Positions 1 to 9,516 are shown, numbered from the stretch's first letter. The stretch is DNA of 64,000 nt from Tolypothrix sp. PCC 7910 (GCF_011769525.1 NZ_CP050440.1:6015501-6079500), one strand, 5' to 3'. The notes: generated from the letters alone by a model not told the origin. Made by a program: numbers and translations.

Positions 1-1889
1 CAGATATAAATCACCCAGATGTACCAGCACTGGAAGTAATGGATTATATTTTGACCCAAGGACGGAGTTCTCGCCTTTATCAAGCATTAATAGAATCAGG
101 CCTAGCTAACGATATTACTGCTTATATTTCTAGCCTACGGGAATCTGGCTGGTATGAATTGTCGGTTACTGCTGCTCCTAAGCAAAATTTGGCAAAAATT
201 GACTCGGTATTGAATAAAGCGATCGCAAATCTGGTAAAAACTGGGGTGACAGCAGAGGAAGTCAACCGCGCTAAAAACCAAGTTGAAGCAAATGTCATTT
301 TAAGCAACCGCGATCTCACAAACCTAGCAATACAATTAGGTAATGATGAGACAACTACCGGCGATTATCGCTACACAGAAAGGTACTTGGGTGGTGTCCG
401 CAAAGTCAAACCAGCTGATGTTGTTGCTGTAGTTAATAAATATCTCACACCAGAATTACGTACAGTCGGCTGGTTTGAACCCAGCCAAAAGCAGACAAAA
501 GCACTTACTACTAAAATTCAGTACGCGCAAACTACAGAAAAATTTTCCCCTGGTTCTCCTGTAGCGCCACAAGAGGTAATGAAGTACTTACCGCCTGTGG
601 ATGAAGCCACATATCTTAGCACTCGCGAACTACCACAACAATTTACCCTAGCTAATGGTTTGCAGTTATTACTACTACCTGATAAAAGTACGCCCACAGT
701 TACCCTCAGCGGCTACATTAATGCAGGGATGGAATTTGATCCAGAAAATAAAGCTGGATTAGCTTCCCTGGTAGCAGATAATTTGATGAATGGGACGAAA
801 ACCCAGGACTTCTTAGCAATTGCCAAAGCTTTAGAAGAACGAGGCGCAGGTTTAGATTTTGAAGCCTATCGCGAAGGTGTGCGAATTGAGGGTGAAAGTT
901 TAGCTGGCGACTTGCCTGTACTTGTAAAAACTTTAGCAGATGTCGTCAGAAATAGTACATTTCCGTCAACAGAGCTAGAATTAGACCGCCAGCAAGCTTT
1001 GACTAATCTCAAACTAGATCTAGATGATCCTGATGAAGTAGCAATTAGAACCTTTGTTCAGTCTATTTATCCCAAAAACCATCCATTGCATACTTATCCA
1101 ACAGAAAAAAGCTTACAGCGGATTAAGCGTCAGGATGTGATTGCTTTTAAGACAAAATATTATCGTCCCGATACTACAGTGTTAGCACTGGTAGGAGATT
1201 TTGAACCAGCAAAAGTGCGATCGCTCATTGAAGCTGAGTTTGGTGGTTGGAAAGTCAGCGGTGAACCACCAAAATTAAAATATCCGCCAGTGCCAATGCC
1301 GGAAAAAATAGTGCGTGTCAACTCAGTCCTCCCCGGTAAGGCTCAGGCTATCACTTATATGGGTTACACAGGCATTAACCGTCAAGATCCTCGATTCTAT
1401 GCAGCCTCAGTATTGAATCAGATTTTGGGAGGCGACACCTTATCTAGTAGACTCGGAGCAGAAGTGCGCGATCGCCAAGGTTTAACCTATGGAATTTATA
1501 GCTATTTCAAGGTAGGCAAGAATGCCGGGACATTTTGGATTGAAATGCAAACCAGCCCAGAAGATACTAGTAAAGCGATCGCTAGTACTCACGAGCAATT
1601 AAAGCAAATCCATCAGGATGGTGTGAGTGCATCCGAAGTGGAAGCAGCAAAGCAGACTCTGATTAGCAACTACAATGTTTCACTGGCAAACCCAGAAGAA
1701 TTAGCAAAACAAATTCTCATGAATCAAGTCTATGGACTTGATGAAGTGGAACTGCGCTCTTTGACTAATAAAATTCAGCAAGTTAACCTATCTCAAGTTA
1801 ATCAGGCTGCTCGTGAACTACTCCACCCCGATAAAATTGTCGTGGTCACAGCCGGGCCTGCTGTTTTAGCAGATCATACTATTCAGTAA
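1..1889 (+). CDS. M16 (pitrilysin-like) zinc peptidase, 5' truncated by window edge
   Basis: The frame is open from base 3 without an initiation codon, so the N-terminal part lies outside the window. What remains, about 628 residues, covers the end of the first M16 repeat (GRSSRLYQALIESGLA) and a full second repeat. The second repeat has the Arg/Tyr region late in the domain (SSRLGAEVRDRQGLTYGIYS) but no HxxEH zinc motif: the equivalent place reads GLASLVADNLMNGT. In two-repeat M16 proteins only one half carries the zinc site, so the catalytic His and Glu residues are expected in the missing N-terminal half. The family cleaves peptides inside a clamshell chamber; cyanobacterial members are often exported, but that cannot be judged here. 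M16 membership is clear; substrate is unknown. Confidence 0.9.
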   Translation, partial: DINHPDVPALEVMDYILTQGRSSRLYQALIESGLANDITAYISSLRESGWYELSVTAAPKQNLAKIDSVLNKAIANLVKTGVTAEEVNRAKNQVEANVILSNRDLTNLAIQLGNDETTTGDYRYTERYLGGVRKVKPADVVAVVNKYLTPELRTVGWFEPSQKQTKALTTKIQYAQTTEKFSPGSPVAPQEVMKYLPPVDEATYLSTRELPQQFTLANGLQLLLLPDKSTPTVTLSGYINAGMEFDPENKAGLASLVADNLMNGTKTQDFLAIAKALEERGAGLDFEAYREGVRIEGESLAGDLPVLVKTLADVVRNSTFPSTELELDRQQALTNLKLDLDDPDEVAIRTFVQSIYPKNHPLHTYPTEKSLQRIKRQDVIAFKTKYYRPDTTVLALVGDFEPAKVRSLIEAEFGGWKVSGEPPKLKYPPVPMPEKIVRVNSVLPGKAQAITYMGYTGINRQDPRFYAASVLNQILGGDTLSSRLGAEVRDRQGLTYGIYSYFKVGKNAGTFWIEMQTSPEDTSKAIASTHEQLKQIHQDGVSASEVEAAKQTLISNYNVSLANPEELAKQILMNQVYGLDEVELRSLTNKIQQVNLSQVNQAARELLHPDKIVVVTAGPAVLADHTIQ

Positions 1890-2004
1890 GGAATGGTGAA
1901 ATGGGGAAGGGGTAAAGGCAACTTTTTGAAAGTTACAAAAATTATTCAAAATTTTCCGCAGATTGTGATTAAGATGCAGAATTAATATCAACAATTTGCC
2001 TGAG

Positions 2005-2463
2005 ATGCAAGTAATTAAGCGCATTTACTTCATATTAGTATTAATACTAAGCTTCTCTGTTGTAAATACAACTCCAGTCTTAGCAGCAAATATCTCTGGC
2101 GATGTATTAAAACAAGCTGCTATAGAAACTCCTGTGAGTTTAGGAAATGCAGCTAACGAACTCAAGTTTGAACCAAATACCTTAGAATTTACAGCCGGAA
2201 AACGCTACAATCTCCGGCTGACAAATCCTAGCCAACTAAAGCACTACTTTACTGCTAAAGACTTTGCAGATGGCATCTGGACGCAAAAAGTTGAAGCAGG
2301 CAAAGTAGAAATTAAAGGAGCTATCCACGAAGTAGAACTCAAACCTGGTGCAACAGCAGAATGGGTATTTGTGCCTCTCAAACCAGGAAAATATAGCCTG
2401 CGTTGCAGTGTTCCAGGACACGCAGAAGCGGGAATGACTGGTGAGATTACTGTTAGCAATTGA
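2005..2463 (+). CDS. Secreted plastocyanin-like cupredoxin
   Basis: A 152-residue protein with a signal peptide at about residues 1-28 (basic start, hydrophobic core, TPVLAA cleavage-like end) and one cupredoxin domain. The copper ligands can be placed: His80 in LKHYF, then Cys134, His139 and Met144 in RCSVPGHAEAGM, giving the type 1 spacing C-x4-H-x4-M. It should bind one copper ion in the periplasm or thylakoid lumen. It resembles the single-domain cupredoxins found beside oxidases or copper-handling genes more than true plastocyanin, because the ligand-bearing loop differs and there is an insertion after His80. The start is set at ATG 2005; a TTG three codons upstream (1996) is also possible, and neither has a clear ribosome binding site. 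Electron partner is unknown. Confidence 0.82.
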   Translation: MQVIKRIYFILVLILSFSVVNTTPVLAANISGDVLKQAAIETPVSLGNAANELKFEPNTLEFTAGKRYNLRLTNPSQLKHYFTAKDFADGIWTQKVEAGKVEIKGAIHEVELKPGATAEWVFVPLKPGKYSLRCSVPGHAEAGMTGEITVSN

Positions 2464-2508
2464 TACTTTTGCACCTAATATAATTTGAGTTACTTTATTA
2501 GGATTTAG

Positions 2509-2537
2509 ATCCCCGACTTTTTCAAAAAGTTGGGGAT
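2509..2537. repeat. Inverted repeat, dispersed Nostoc-type hairpin
   Basis: ATCCCCGACTTTTT is followed at once by a near-perfect reverse complement (AAAAAGTTGGGGAT), giving a 14-base stem with one G-T mismatch. It lies 46 bases after the cupredoxin stop and could end its transcript, though no clean T-run follows. Hairpins of this 'ccccgactttttgaaaaagtcgggg' type are common in Nostocales spacers, so it may simply be a dispersed repeat. Confidence 0.55.
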
Positions 2538-2752
2538 GTGGGCATTTGCTTTTGCCTCATCATGAGCGATCGCATCCACAACCACAAGATAAAAGTATTT
2601 TTTCCCTGATTCCCTAGTTTCAAGCTCACTTTTTCTAGGTATCAAATTCTGAAGAAAAAAATAAGTTAATTTAAATATAGATATTATTTCTCAACTAAGC
2701 TAGAACAAAATTCACCTTCAGCTACAGAGCATCAAACATTATTTAATCCCAC

Positions 2753-3577
2753 ATGAACATTCTCAGTAACTTACTTTCGCAAACAGTACAGCCAAACCCT
2801 CCCAAACAACGCCGAGGTATTGAAATTAAATCGCCGCGTGAAATAGATATTATGCGGCAATCAGCAAAAATAGTGGCAACTGTACTTAAAGAAATTTCTG
2901 AGCTAGTAGAGCCAGGAATGACTACAGCTGATTTGGATGCTCATGCGGAAAAACGTATACGTGAAATGGGTGCTACACCAAGCTTTAAAGGGTATCACGG
3001 GTTCCCGGCTTCTATTTGCTCCAGTATCAATAATGAAGTTGTACATGGAATTCCTAGCCCTAAGAAAGTCATTCGTACAGGCGATGTCTTAAAGGTAGAT
3101 ACGGGTGCTTATTACCAAGGTTTTCATGGTGACTCTTGCATTACAATTGCCGTTGGTGAAGTTACCCCAGAAGCAGCTAAATTGATTCGTGTAGCTGAAG
3201 AAGCTCTTTATAAAGGGATTGAACAAGTTAAAGCAAACGTTTACTTGATGGATATTGCTGGCGCAATTGAAGATCATGTCAAAATGAACGGCTTTACTGT
3301 AGTTGAAGAATTCACAGGGCACGGTGTAGGACGTAACCTACATGAAGAACCATCCGTGTTCAACTACCGTACCCGCGAAATGCCAAATGTAAAACTACGT
3401 GCTGGTATGACATTGGCAATTGAACCAATTTTAAATGCAGGTTCTAAACATACACGTACTTTAGCCGATCGCTGGACAGCCGTAACTGTGGATAATGCTT
3501 TGTCAGCTCAGTTTGAGCATACAGTATTAGTCACAGAAACAGGCTATGAAATTTTGACCGATCGCACAAATGTTTAA
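2753..3577 (+). CDS. map: Type I methionine aminopeptidase
   Basis: This 274-residue enzyme removes the initiator methionine from new proteins. All five metal ligands of the family can be seen in order: Asp in KVDTGAYY, Asp in FHGDSCIT, His in TGHGVGRN, Glu in AIEPILNAG and Glu in QFEHTVLV. The substrate-pocket segment [20 protein letters not shown] is intact. About 22 residues precede the usual start of the domain ([15 protein letters not shown]); this is a short linker without the zinc-finger extension of eukaryotic type I enzymes. Cyanobacteria usually carry more than one map paralogue, so this may not be the only copy. It stands alone on the plus strand, followed by a repeat-filled spacer and a convergent gene. 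Confidence 0.95.
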   Translation: MNILSNLLSQTVQPNPPKQRRGIEIKSPREIDIMRQSAKIVATVLKEISELVEPGMTTADLDAHAEKRIREMGATPSFKGYHGFPASICSSINNEVVHGIPSPKKVIRTGDVLKVDTGAYYQGFHGDSCITIAVGEVTPEAAKLIRVAEEALYKGIEQVKANVYLMDIAGAIEDHVKMNGFTVVEEFTGHGVGRNLHEEPSVFNYRTREMPNVKLRAGMTLAIEPILNAGSKHTRTLADRWTAVTVDNALSAQFEHTVLVTETGYEILTDRTNV

Positions 3578-3687
3578 GTTTGGGGTTTGGTAATTGGTAA
3601 TGGGTAATCGGTAATTGGTAATTTTCCTTTCCCCAATCCCCAGTCCCCAATCCCCAGTCCCCAATCCCTAATCCCCAATCCCCAGTC
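3578..3687. repeat. Tandem heptamer repeats (STRR type)
   Basis: The whole spacer between map and the convergent debranching gene is built from degenerate seven-base units: GGTAATT/GGTAATG, then CCCCAAT and CCCCAGT units. These are the short tandemly repeated repetitive sequences known from Nostoc and Anabaena. No gene is seen here. Confidence 0.85.
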
Positions 3688-5931
3688 TCAATCCATTGAC
3701 TTAGGCAAATAGCGAATCACTTCTGCAACTGACCAAGCTTGAGCGATCGCTCCTTTGGGTATGTGGGGTTCATCGCCATCAAAAATTTCGGAAATTGAGC
3801 CTAGACAAGCATCAGATGAGAAGTGTTTCAGTAGGGGTTGCCAATCAAAAGGCGGTGCTGCTTCTGGGTAAAAGCGTTGCCAAGCACGGATAAACGGGCC
3901 AATGAGCCAACTCCAAACAGTACCTTGATGGTAAGCGCGATCACGTTGTTCTGGAGTTCCTTGATATTTACCAATATATTGCGGATCGCTGGGAGCAAGG
4001 CTCCGCAGTCCATAGGGAGTGAGCAAACTGGAAGCTGCTAGTGCCAATACCTCACGCCCTTGTTGTTGTGAAAACCCACAATGATGTAAAGACAATGCTA
4101 AAACGGCATTTGGTCTAATTTGAGAATTCCGCCCATCATCTAGCTCAATTGTGTCATACAAATAGCTGAGTTTGGGATTCCAAAACTTTTGTAGAGAATT
4201 TTTTACCTCTTGTGCTTGCTGGGCATAACGTTGCGCTTGCTTCGCCAAACGTTCGGAAGAATTTCCATTTTGAATTTGACTCAAGCGTTCTGCCCACTGA
4301 CTCAACCAACATAAAGCAGAGTACCACAGAGCATTAATTTCCACTGGCTTACCCAGTCGGGGAGTCACAGGTTCGCCGCCAACTACCGCATCCATCCAAG
4401 TCAAAGCGACACCACGTGCTTCCCAACCCACTAGCCCGTCAGTAGCATCAACATGGATATTGTAGCGAGTGCCACCGACAAATGCTTTGTGAATTTGCTG
4501 CACCACAGGAAATTGTTCTGCCAAAAACTGCCAATCTTGAGTAGCTTCTAAATATAAACCTAGAGTTTCAATCCACAACAACGCCGCATCAATACTGTTG
4601 TAAAAAGGCTCACCACCAACATCAGGAAAGGCATTAGGAATTAAACCTTGCCGACAGTAATGCCCAAAAGTCCGTAGTAGTCCCTTTGCTAGTTCAAAGC
4701 GTTTGGTAACTAGTGCCAATCCTGGTAAAGCCAGCAAAGTATCCCGCCCCCAGTCATTGAACCAGTGATAACCTGCAATTACGGTAGGGCCAGCTATTGA
4801 CGCGCGATAGACAATAAACTGATCGCTGGCTTTTAATAGTTGTTGCAAAATGGGGCATTGGGCATGGGGCATTGGGCATTGGGCATTGGTAATGGGTAAT
4901 TGGTAATTAGGGGTTTGGTGTTTGGTGTTTGGTGTTTGGGGTTTGCCATTAATTATTTCTCCCCTGCTCCCTACTCCCAGTCCCCTTGCCTCATCTCCTT
5001 CATCCCCAATCCCCTCCCGATCCCAGCCAAAAATCTGAGAAAGTCTTTCTTGTTCTGCTTCAATTGCTTCTATAAAAGTGTCGTCAGTCAGAGGAGCTAA
5101 TTTTAAGTCGGGGAAGCCTAATCTAACTTCTAGGGTGACAGAATCCCCTGGTTGAAGAGTCACTGTTAAGTAACCAGGGCTATACAGGTCTTCGCGATCG
5201 CCTAATCCTCGCTTGGTTTCTTCTAACAATCGGTAATTCCAGTACCACACTGCGTCAGCTTGATACTCTCCTTGTGTCCAACGCAAATGCCAAGGTGTAC
5301 CAAATTGTCCACCCACTATCGCTTGCAAGCAAACTTGTTGGGGTAACAAAATTTGTGAGAAGTGTAATTCTGGAGAAGCAGTTTGCTGGTGGTGAAAGTC
5401 GCGATCGCCAATTAGCAGTCGCAGCCTTAAAATACCTACTTCCCGACCTTCATAGCGATACTGGATTAACACGCGATGGCATAAGGTGGGGGATGTAGAC
5501 GCGATAGTGGCTTCCCGTAGGGTGGAACATGAGGAGGTTTGAAGAGAATTTTCCCCCCTGCTCCCTGCTCCCTGCTCCCCTGCTCCTTGTTCTAACCCAT
5601 AGGGCATAATTAATTGTCTACTGAGTTGCCAATTATCTTGGCCCCAAACCCATTTTGGTACTGGGTTCAGCTCAAAAGAACGCAGCAGTTGGTAGCCAGT
5701 CGGTTCAATTCGACCACTGTCCCAATAATTTGTCCCTAAGGGTACAACTTTCCCTGCGACTTCCAAGCTAGCTTCTAGGTGCGAAAGTAGCAGGGTGCGG
5801 CCAGATGGTGGGTTTGTAGCGGCAAACAACCAACCATGATAGGTACGTGTACGGATATCCGAAACCGTTCCACTGGCAAAACTACCCAAACCATTAGTCA
5901 GTAACCATTCTCTTGTATCTAAATTAGCCAT
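3688..5931 (-). CDS. Glycogen debranching enzyme (amylo-alpha-1,6-glucosidase), with two repeat-derived inserts
   Basis: A 747-residue cytoplasmic protein that should hydrolyse alpha-1,6 branch points of glycogen. The N-terminal debranching domain is at about residues 1-300 (EWLLTNGLGSFASGTVSDIR, RTYHGWL). The C-terminal (alpha/alpha)6 glucosidase domain is at about 370-745, with GYHWFNDWGRDTLLALPGL, PDVGGEPFYNSIDAALLW and YHQGTVWSWLIGPFIRAW. Between recognisable segments lie two low-complexity stretches, residues about 113-150 and 307-360, that are read-through of spacer heptamer repeats in frame; both fall where a surface loop or domain linker is expected. Together with glgC at 10.3-11.6 kb it marks a glycogen-related neighbourhood, though the genes are not in one operon. 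Activity is likely kept because all conserved domain segments are intact, but this is inference. Confidence 0.9.
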   Translation of the reverse strand: MANLDTREWLLTNGLGSFASGTVSDIRTRTYHGWLFAATNPPSGRTLLLSHLEASLEVAGKVVPLGTNYWDSGRIEPTGYQLLRSFELNPVPKWVWGQDNWQLSRQLIMPYGLEQGAGEQGAGSRGENSLQTSSCSTLREATIASTSPTLCHRVLIQYRYEGREVGILRLRLLIGDRDFHHQQTASPELHFSQILLPQQVCLQAIVGGQFGTPWHLRWTQGEYQADAVWYWNYRLLEETKRGLGDREDLYSPGYLTVTLQPGDSVTLEVRLGFPDLKLAPLTDDTFIEAIEAEQERLSQIFGWDREGIGDEGDEARGLGVGSRGEIINGKPQTPNTKHQTPNYQLPITNAQCPMPHAQCPILQQLLKASDQFIVYRASIAGPTVIAGYHWFNDWGRDTLLALPGLALVTKRFELAKGLLRTFGHYCRQGLIPNAFPDVGGEPFYNSIDAALLWIETLGLYLEATQDWQFLAEQFPVVQQIHKAFVGGTRYNIHVDATDGLVGWEARGVALTWMDAVVGGEPVTPRLGKPVEINALWYSALCWLSQWAERLSQIQNGNSSERLAKQAQRYAQQAQEVKNSLQKFWNPKLSYLYDTIELDDGRNSQIRPNAVLALSLHHCGFSQQQGREVLALAASSLLTPYGLRSLAPSDPQYIGKYQGTPEQRDRAYHQGTVWSWLIGPFIRAWQRFYPEAAPPFDWQPLLKHFSSDACLGSISEIFDGDEPHIPKGAIAQAWSVAEVIRYLPKSMD
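4852..5013. repeat. In-frame STRR insertion in the debranching gene
   Basis: About 160 bases of the heptamer families seen in spacers (GGGCATT/GGGCATG, GGTAATT/GGTAATG, GGTGTTT, then CCCCAGT-like units) lie inside the coding region. Read on the minus strand they give Gln/Pro/Thr/Asn-rich residues about 307-360 without a stop or frameshift, between the N- and C-terminal domains. Confidence 0.8.
5482..5595. repeat. Second in-frame repeat insertion in the debranching gene
   Basis: This segment contains CTCCCTG/CTCCCCTG heptamers and a GGCTTCCCGTAGGGTGG block of a kind found in other Nostocales repeats; a related block is at about 52,997-53,024. On the minus strand it is translated into residues about 113-150 (LEQGAGEQGAGSRGEN and following), again without breaking the frame. 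Confidence 0.65.
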
Positions 5932-6069
5932 TTGCTACTCAAAATCGTTATGACTATGATATAGTCGTAACAGATCGTAATTAAACTGTGAGAGCGTGGA
6001 TGGGTGAGTTTTACCTGACCCGAATTCCAACGCTAGTAAATAAATATAAGTTGAAGGAGAATTAGGTTC

Positions 6070-6681
6070 ATGTCCCTCACTTACGGAACAGAAGGATGGC
6101 TCCGCGTTGGTCAACAGGCTCCAGACTTTACAGCAACAGCTGTAGTGGATCAAGAATTTAAAACAATCAAACTTTCCGACTATCGCGGTAAGTATGTAGT
6201 TTTATTCTTTTATCCCTTAGACTTTACCTTTGTTTGCCCCACTGAAATCACAGCATTTAGCGATCGCTACGAAGAATTCAAGAAAATTAACACCGAAATC
6301 TTGGGTGTTTCCGTTGATAGCGAATTCTCTCACTTGGCTTGGATTCAGACTGACCGCAAATCTGGTGGTGTAGGCGACCTAAACTATCCTTTAGTTGCTG
6401 ACATCAAAAAAGAGGTAAGTGCTGCTTATAACGTACTTGATCCAGCAGCAGGTATTGCTTTACGCGGTTTATTCATCATTGATAAAGATGGTGTTATCCA
6501 GCACGCTACCATTAACAACCTAGCTTTTGGCCGTAGCGTTGATGAAACCTTGCGGACATTACAAGCAATTCAGTATGTCCAATCTCACCCCGATGAAGTT
6601 TGCCCCGCTGGTTGGCAACCTGGTGACAAAACCATGAATCCCGACCCAGTGAAATCTAAAGTTTACTTCTCCGCTGTTTAG
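6070..6681 (+). CDS. Typical 2-Cys peroxiredoxin (AhpC/TSA family)
   Basis: A 203-residue thiol peroxidase that reduces hydrogen peroxide and alkyl hydroperoxides in the cytoplasm, normally re-reduced by thioredoxin. The peroxidatic Cys56 is in [17 protein letters not shown] and the resolving Cys178 in DEVCPAGW. The GGVG stretch ([10 protein letters not shown]) and the C-terminal YF (VYFSAV) match the pattern tied to sensitivity to overoxidation in 2-Cys enzymes, usually written GGLG and YF. The start is well supported by AAGGAGA ten bases upstream (TTGAAGGAGAATTAGGTTC before ATG). It is divergent from the debranching gene with a 138-base shared promoter region. Confidence 0.95.
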   Translation: MSLTYGTEGWLRVGQQAPDFTATAVVDQEFKTIKLSDYRGKYVVLFFYPLDFTFVCPTEITAFSDRYEEFKKINTEILGVSVDSEFSHLAWIQTDRKSGGVGDLNYPLVADIKKEVSAAYNVLDPAAGIALRGLFIIDKDGVIQHATINNLAFGRSVDETLRTLQAIQYVQSHPDEVCPAGWQPGDKTMNPDPVKSKVYFSAV

Positions 6682-6750
6682 ATTTCTCTTGCCAGTAAAC
6701 TGCAAAGCAGTATACTGGATTTAAGAGCAGTATCAATTATCACCACAGAT

Positions 6751-6814
6751 AACCACAGATAAACACAGATCCAGATTAATCGGTGTTAACTTCAGTGCCT
6801 GTCTGTGGTTTTTT
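6751..6814 (+). terminator. Possible terminator after the peroxiredoxin
   Basis: AACCACAGA at 6751 pairs with TCTGTGGTT at 6802 and is followed by a run of T. The loop is long (about 42 bases) and the left arm is one of three tandem CACAGAT units, so the structure is uncertain. Confidence 0.3.
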
Positions 6815-6830
6815 CATGTTTTAGGATGGA

Positions 6831-6945
6831 ATTAGGGCATGGGGCATGGGGGATTGGGCATAGAGCATTGAGTAATTGGTAATGGGTAATTGGTGTTTGG
6901 TGTTTGTCATTAATAATTATTTCTCCCCAGCTCCCTGCCCCCTTG
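6831..6945. repeat. Tandem heptamer repeats (STRR type)
   Basis: GGGCATG/GGGCATT, GGTAATT/GGTAATG and GGTGTTT units fill the middle of the spacer between the two redoxin genes. The same families are found at 3.6, 4.9, 15.2 and 33.8 kb. Confidence 0.8.
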
Positions 6946-7018
6946 ATTTTCCAAGCCTCACTCATCCCTTTTGACCTTTGAATTTTGACTTTTGACGTTA
7001 AATTATTAAAGATAAAAT

Positions 7019-7552
7019 ATGTTAACTTCAACAGATTTTAGCGGCTTATTCAATGAGCGCTTCTTCCGCAATTTTCTGCCAATTCCTGCTATTTATGAAC
7101 TAAGATTAGATGTAGGAACACCAGATTTTCAACTGCCAGATATTACTAATGGTACTTTGGTAAAACTTTCAAATTACAGAGGCAAACAACCAGTTTTACT
7201 GGCGTTCACCAGAATATTTACAGAAAAGCAATATTGCCCTTTTTGCTATCCCCATATCAAATCTTTGAATGAGAACTACGAAGAATTTCAAAAGCGTGGG
7301 ATAGAAGTTTTGATGATTACGAGTACGGATGAAAGGCAGAGTCAAATTGTTGTTAAAGATTTAGGCTTAAAAATGCCGTTATTGAGTGACCCTGCTTGTA
7401 AAGTATTTCGGAGATATAGAGTAGGACAAGCCTTAGGAGCGCCTTTACCAGCGCAGTTTGTATTAGATCAAGACGGAAAACTCCGTTATTATCATTTATT
7501 CTCTTTTTTGGATCATAATGCCAATATAGAGACACTACTAGCTAAGTTTTAG
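7019..7552 (+). CDS. Peroxiredoxin-like / redoxin-domain protein with CPFC motif
   Basis: A 177-residue protein of the AhpC/TSA thioredoxin fold, with no signal peptide. Its likely active site is Cys73-Pro-Phe-Cys76 in EKQYCPFCYPHI, a CxxC spacing more like thioredoxin and some atypical peroxiredoxins than the VCP motif of the gene before it. The redoxin fold is clear from PDFQLPDITNGTLVKLSNYRGK and PAQFVLDQDGKLRYYHLF. It follows the 2-Cys peroxiredoxin on the same strand but 337 repeat-rich bases away, so joint transcription is doubtful. Likely a cytoplasmic thiol peroxidase or disulfide reductase; the exact substrate cannot be told. Confidence 0.8.
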   Translation: MLTSTDFSGLFNERFFRNFLPIPAIYELRLDVGTPDFQLPDITNGTLVKLSNYRGKQPVLLAFTRIFTEKQYCPFCYPHIKSLNENYEEFQKRGIEVLMITSTDERQSQIVVKDLGLKMPLLSDPACKVFRRYRVGQALGAPLPAQFVLDQDGKLRYYHLFSFLDHNANIETLLAKF

Positions 7553-7593
7553 CTTTGTAGTAGTTTGATAAAATTTGCCAAAAACTCCCCAAA

Positions 7594-7619
7594 ATACAGT
7601 TTAGATAAACTGTATTTTT
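7594..7619 (+). terminator. Rho-independent-like terminator of the redoxin gene
   Basis: ATACAGTTTA and TAAACTGTAT form a perfect ten-base inverted repeat around GA, followed by TTTT, 42 bases after the stop codon. Confidence 0.7.
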
Positions 7620-7711
7620 CTGTATTACGAACTATAAATCACGAATTACAAATTGGTGTAAGGTAGAAAAGTGGCATTGGTTGCTTTACTCAAAAGTCAT
7701 GAGGTTTGCTT

Positions 7712-8377
7712 ATGTTAACGCTTTATCATGCGCCGATTTCTCCTAACTCTCGTAGAGTTTGGATTACACTCATAGAAAAAGGGCTAGAGTTTGAATTAGT
7801 AGAAATCAAACTCAATGGAGAACAATTCAAACCAGATTTTTTAGCAATTAATCCTTTCCACCATATTCCAGCTTTGGTAGATGGCGATTTTAAAGTAATC
7901 GAATCATTGGCGATTCTAGATTATTTAGAAGCAAAATACCCCAATCCAGTAATGCTACCTGAAGAGCCAAAAGATTTAGCGATCGCACGGATGGTACAAC
8001 TGGTAACTGTAAATGAACTTTTGCCAGCAATAAGCACGTTTTTCCCCCAGTTTCTAGGATTACCCCCAGGAGATCCAGAAAAAATCCAGCAATCCCAGGA
8101 GAAAATTTCTGTAGTGCTTAAGTTCTTTGAGAGTTTATTAGACGATCGCCCTTACTTTGGTAGTAATCACCTAACCTTAGCAGAGGTTGTTGCTGGAACT
8201 GTAGTATCTTTATTGCCTAGGGTGGGCATATCTTTAAGCTATTATCCCAAATTGAGTGCTTGGAGCGATCGCTTAACAGCACGTCCATCGTGGCAAGCTA
8301 CTCAAATTACTCCAGAGATGATCAAAGATTTTAGAGCTGTTGTAGAGGCAAGAATGGCAAAGCAAGCTACAAGCTAG
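7712..8377 (+). CDS. Glutathione S-transferase family protein
   Basis: A 221-residue cytoplasmic protein with the two-domain GST layout. The N-terminal thioredoxin-like domain starts MLTLYHAPISPNSRRVWITL, where a Ser is the candidate thiol-activating residue, and contains the glutathione-binding Pro and Glu-Ser pair (HHIPALVDGDFKVIESLAI). The all-helical C-terminal domain begins at about residue 90. It should conjugate glutathione to electrophiles or reduce peroxides, consistent with the redox genes just upstream. The start is placed at ATG 7712 rather than an in-frame TTG two codons earlier, because family members begin at MLTLYH. Confidence 0.88.
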   Translation: MLTLYHAPISPNSRRVWITLIEKGLEFELVEIKLNGEQFKPDFLAINPFHHIPALVDGDFKVIESLAILDYLEAKYPNPVMLPEEPKDLAIARMVQLVTVNELLPAISTFFPQFLGLPPGDPEKIQQSQEKISVVLKFFESLLDDRPYFGSNHLTLAEVVAGTVVSLLPRVGISLSYYPKLSAWSDRLTARPSWQATQITPEMIKDFRAVVEARMAKQATS

Positions 8378-8475
8378 CACCGCTAGGCGGAATTCAAAAT
8401 TCAAAATTCAAAATTAATTCCGGATAAAACTTTTATTAATTTTGAATGCTTTTTGTAGTGAAAACCTAATCATTT

Positions 8476-8504
8476 AAAGCCTGCATCAGCAGGCTTTATT
8501 TATT
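8476..8504. terminator. Terminator between convergent GST and J-protein genes
   Basis: AAAGCCTGC-ATCA-GCAGGCTTT is a perfect nine-base stem with a four-base loop, flanked by ATTTATTT. It sits between the two convergent stop codons and could serve both strands. Confidence 0.75.
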
Positions 8505-8520
8505 TACAACTGCAGCAAAG

Positions 8521-9516
8521 TTATAGCTTGATTTGCTGCAAATGACTGCGGGGGTTGTAGGTACGTATAGCTCGGATTTTTTCATAATACTCGCGCTCTT
8601 GTTGGCTCATATCTTTTGGTGGAACAATTGCCACCTTCACCAACTGATCGCCACGTCCACCCTTGGCTAGGGGCCAACCTTTACCACGCAAACGCAAGGA
8701 TTGGCCAGAACGTACTCCCGCAGGCAGTTTCACATTTACTGAACCATCGGGTGTAGGAACATCAATAGAAGCGCCTAAGGCAGCTTCATCGGGTGTAATG
8801 GGAACTTCACAGACAAGATTATCGCCTTCAAATTGGAAGAAGGAGTGCGGCTGAAGTTCAACTTTTAAGTACAAATCGCCCCGTTGTTGAGTCATGGGAT
8901 TAATTTGACCTTTACCGCGCACACGCAAACGCGTACCAGCTTTAGCACCTGCAGGTATGCGTACATCTATGGTTTCATTACCAAGACTAAAACGCTTTTG
9001 AATGCCTGCAAATGCTTCAGCAAAACTTAGTGTAATTGTGGCTTCACTATCTTGACTAGCTCCTGCACCAACATCTTGGAAACCAAAATCGTTAAAACCG
9101 CCAAAACCACCTGGTCTTCTGGAAGAAGCATTTGTGGAAGTACTATAAGAATAGTTTTGACGGCTACTGCGAGGGCCAGCGCCACCAAATAGCTCATTCA
9201 GGAAGTCATTAAAACTACCGTATTGGCTGAAGTCAAAACCACCCATATCCACACCTGCACCAGAGGGGAAGCCTTGACCAGCTTGTTTCCAGTATTGACC
9301 AAATTGATCGTACTTTTTGCGCTTGTCTGGGTCTGACAAAACCTCGTAGGCTTCGTTCACTTCTTTAAAACTCGCCTCTGCCTGTTTATTGCCTGGGTTG
9401 ACATCAGGGTGAAACTTGCGGGCTAATTTACGAAAAGCTTGTTTAATTTCCTCTGGACTGGCAGTCTTACTAACTCCCAAAATTGCGTAATAGTCTTTGA
9501 AGTCGGTTGCAGCCAT
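8521..9516 (-). CDS. DnaJ/CbpA-type J-domain co-chaperone without zinc finger
   Basis: A 331-residue partner of Hsp70 (DnaK). The J domain is residues 5-70 with the DnaK-stimulating HPD in [12 protein letters not shown] Gly/Phe-rich linker follows at about 75-155 ([23 protein letters not shown]). The two beta-sandwich substrate-binding domains are at about 165-310 ([39 protein letters not shown]). The CxxCxGxG zinc-finger repeats of canonical DnaJ are absent, so it is a class II J-protein like CbpA. The start is well supported: AGGAGG lies seven bases before the ATG. It should assist protein folding in the cytoplasm, possibly under stress. Confidence 0.92.
   Translation of the reverse strand: MAATDFKDYYAILGVSKTASPEEIKQAFRKLARKFHPDVNPGNKQAEASFKEVNEAYEVLSDPDKRKKYDQFGQYWKQAGQGFPSGAGVDMGGFDFSQYGSFNDFLNELFGGAGPRSSRQNYSYSTSTNASSRRPGGFGGFNDFGFQDVGAGASQDSEATITLSFAEAFAGIQKRFSLGNETIDVRIPAGAKAGTRLRVRGKGQINPMTQQRGDLYLKVELQPHSFFQFEGDNLVCEVPITPDEAALGASIDVPTPDGSVNVKLPAGVRSGQSLRLRGKGWPLAKGGRGDQLVKVAIVPPKDMSQQEREYYEKIRAIRTYNPRSHLQQIKL

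Noticed and set aside
5935-6153. Minus-strand open frame across the divergent promoter and the start of the peroxiredoxin gene
   Set aside because: Covers the peroxiredoxin ribosome binding site and N-terminus; no ribosome binding site or family of its own.
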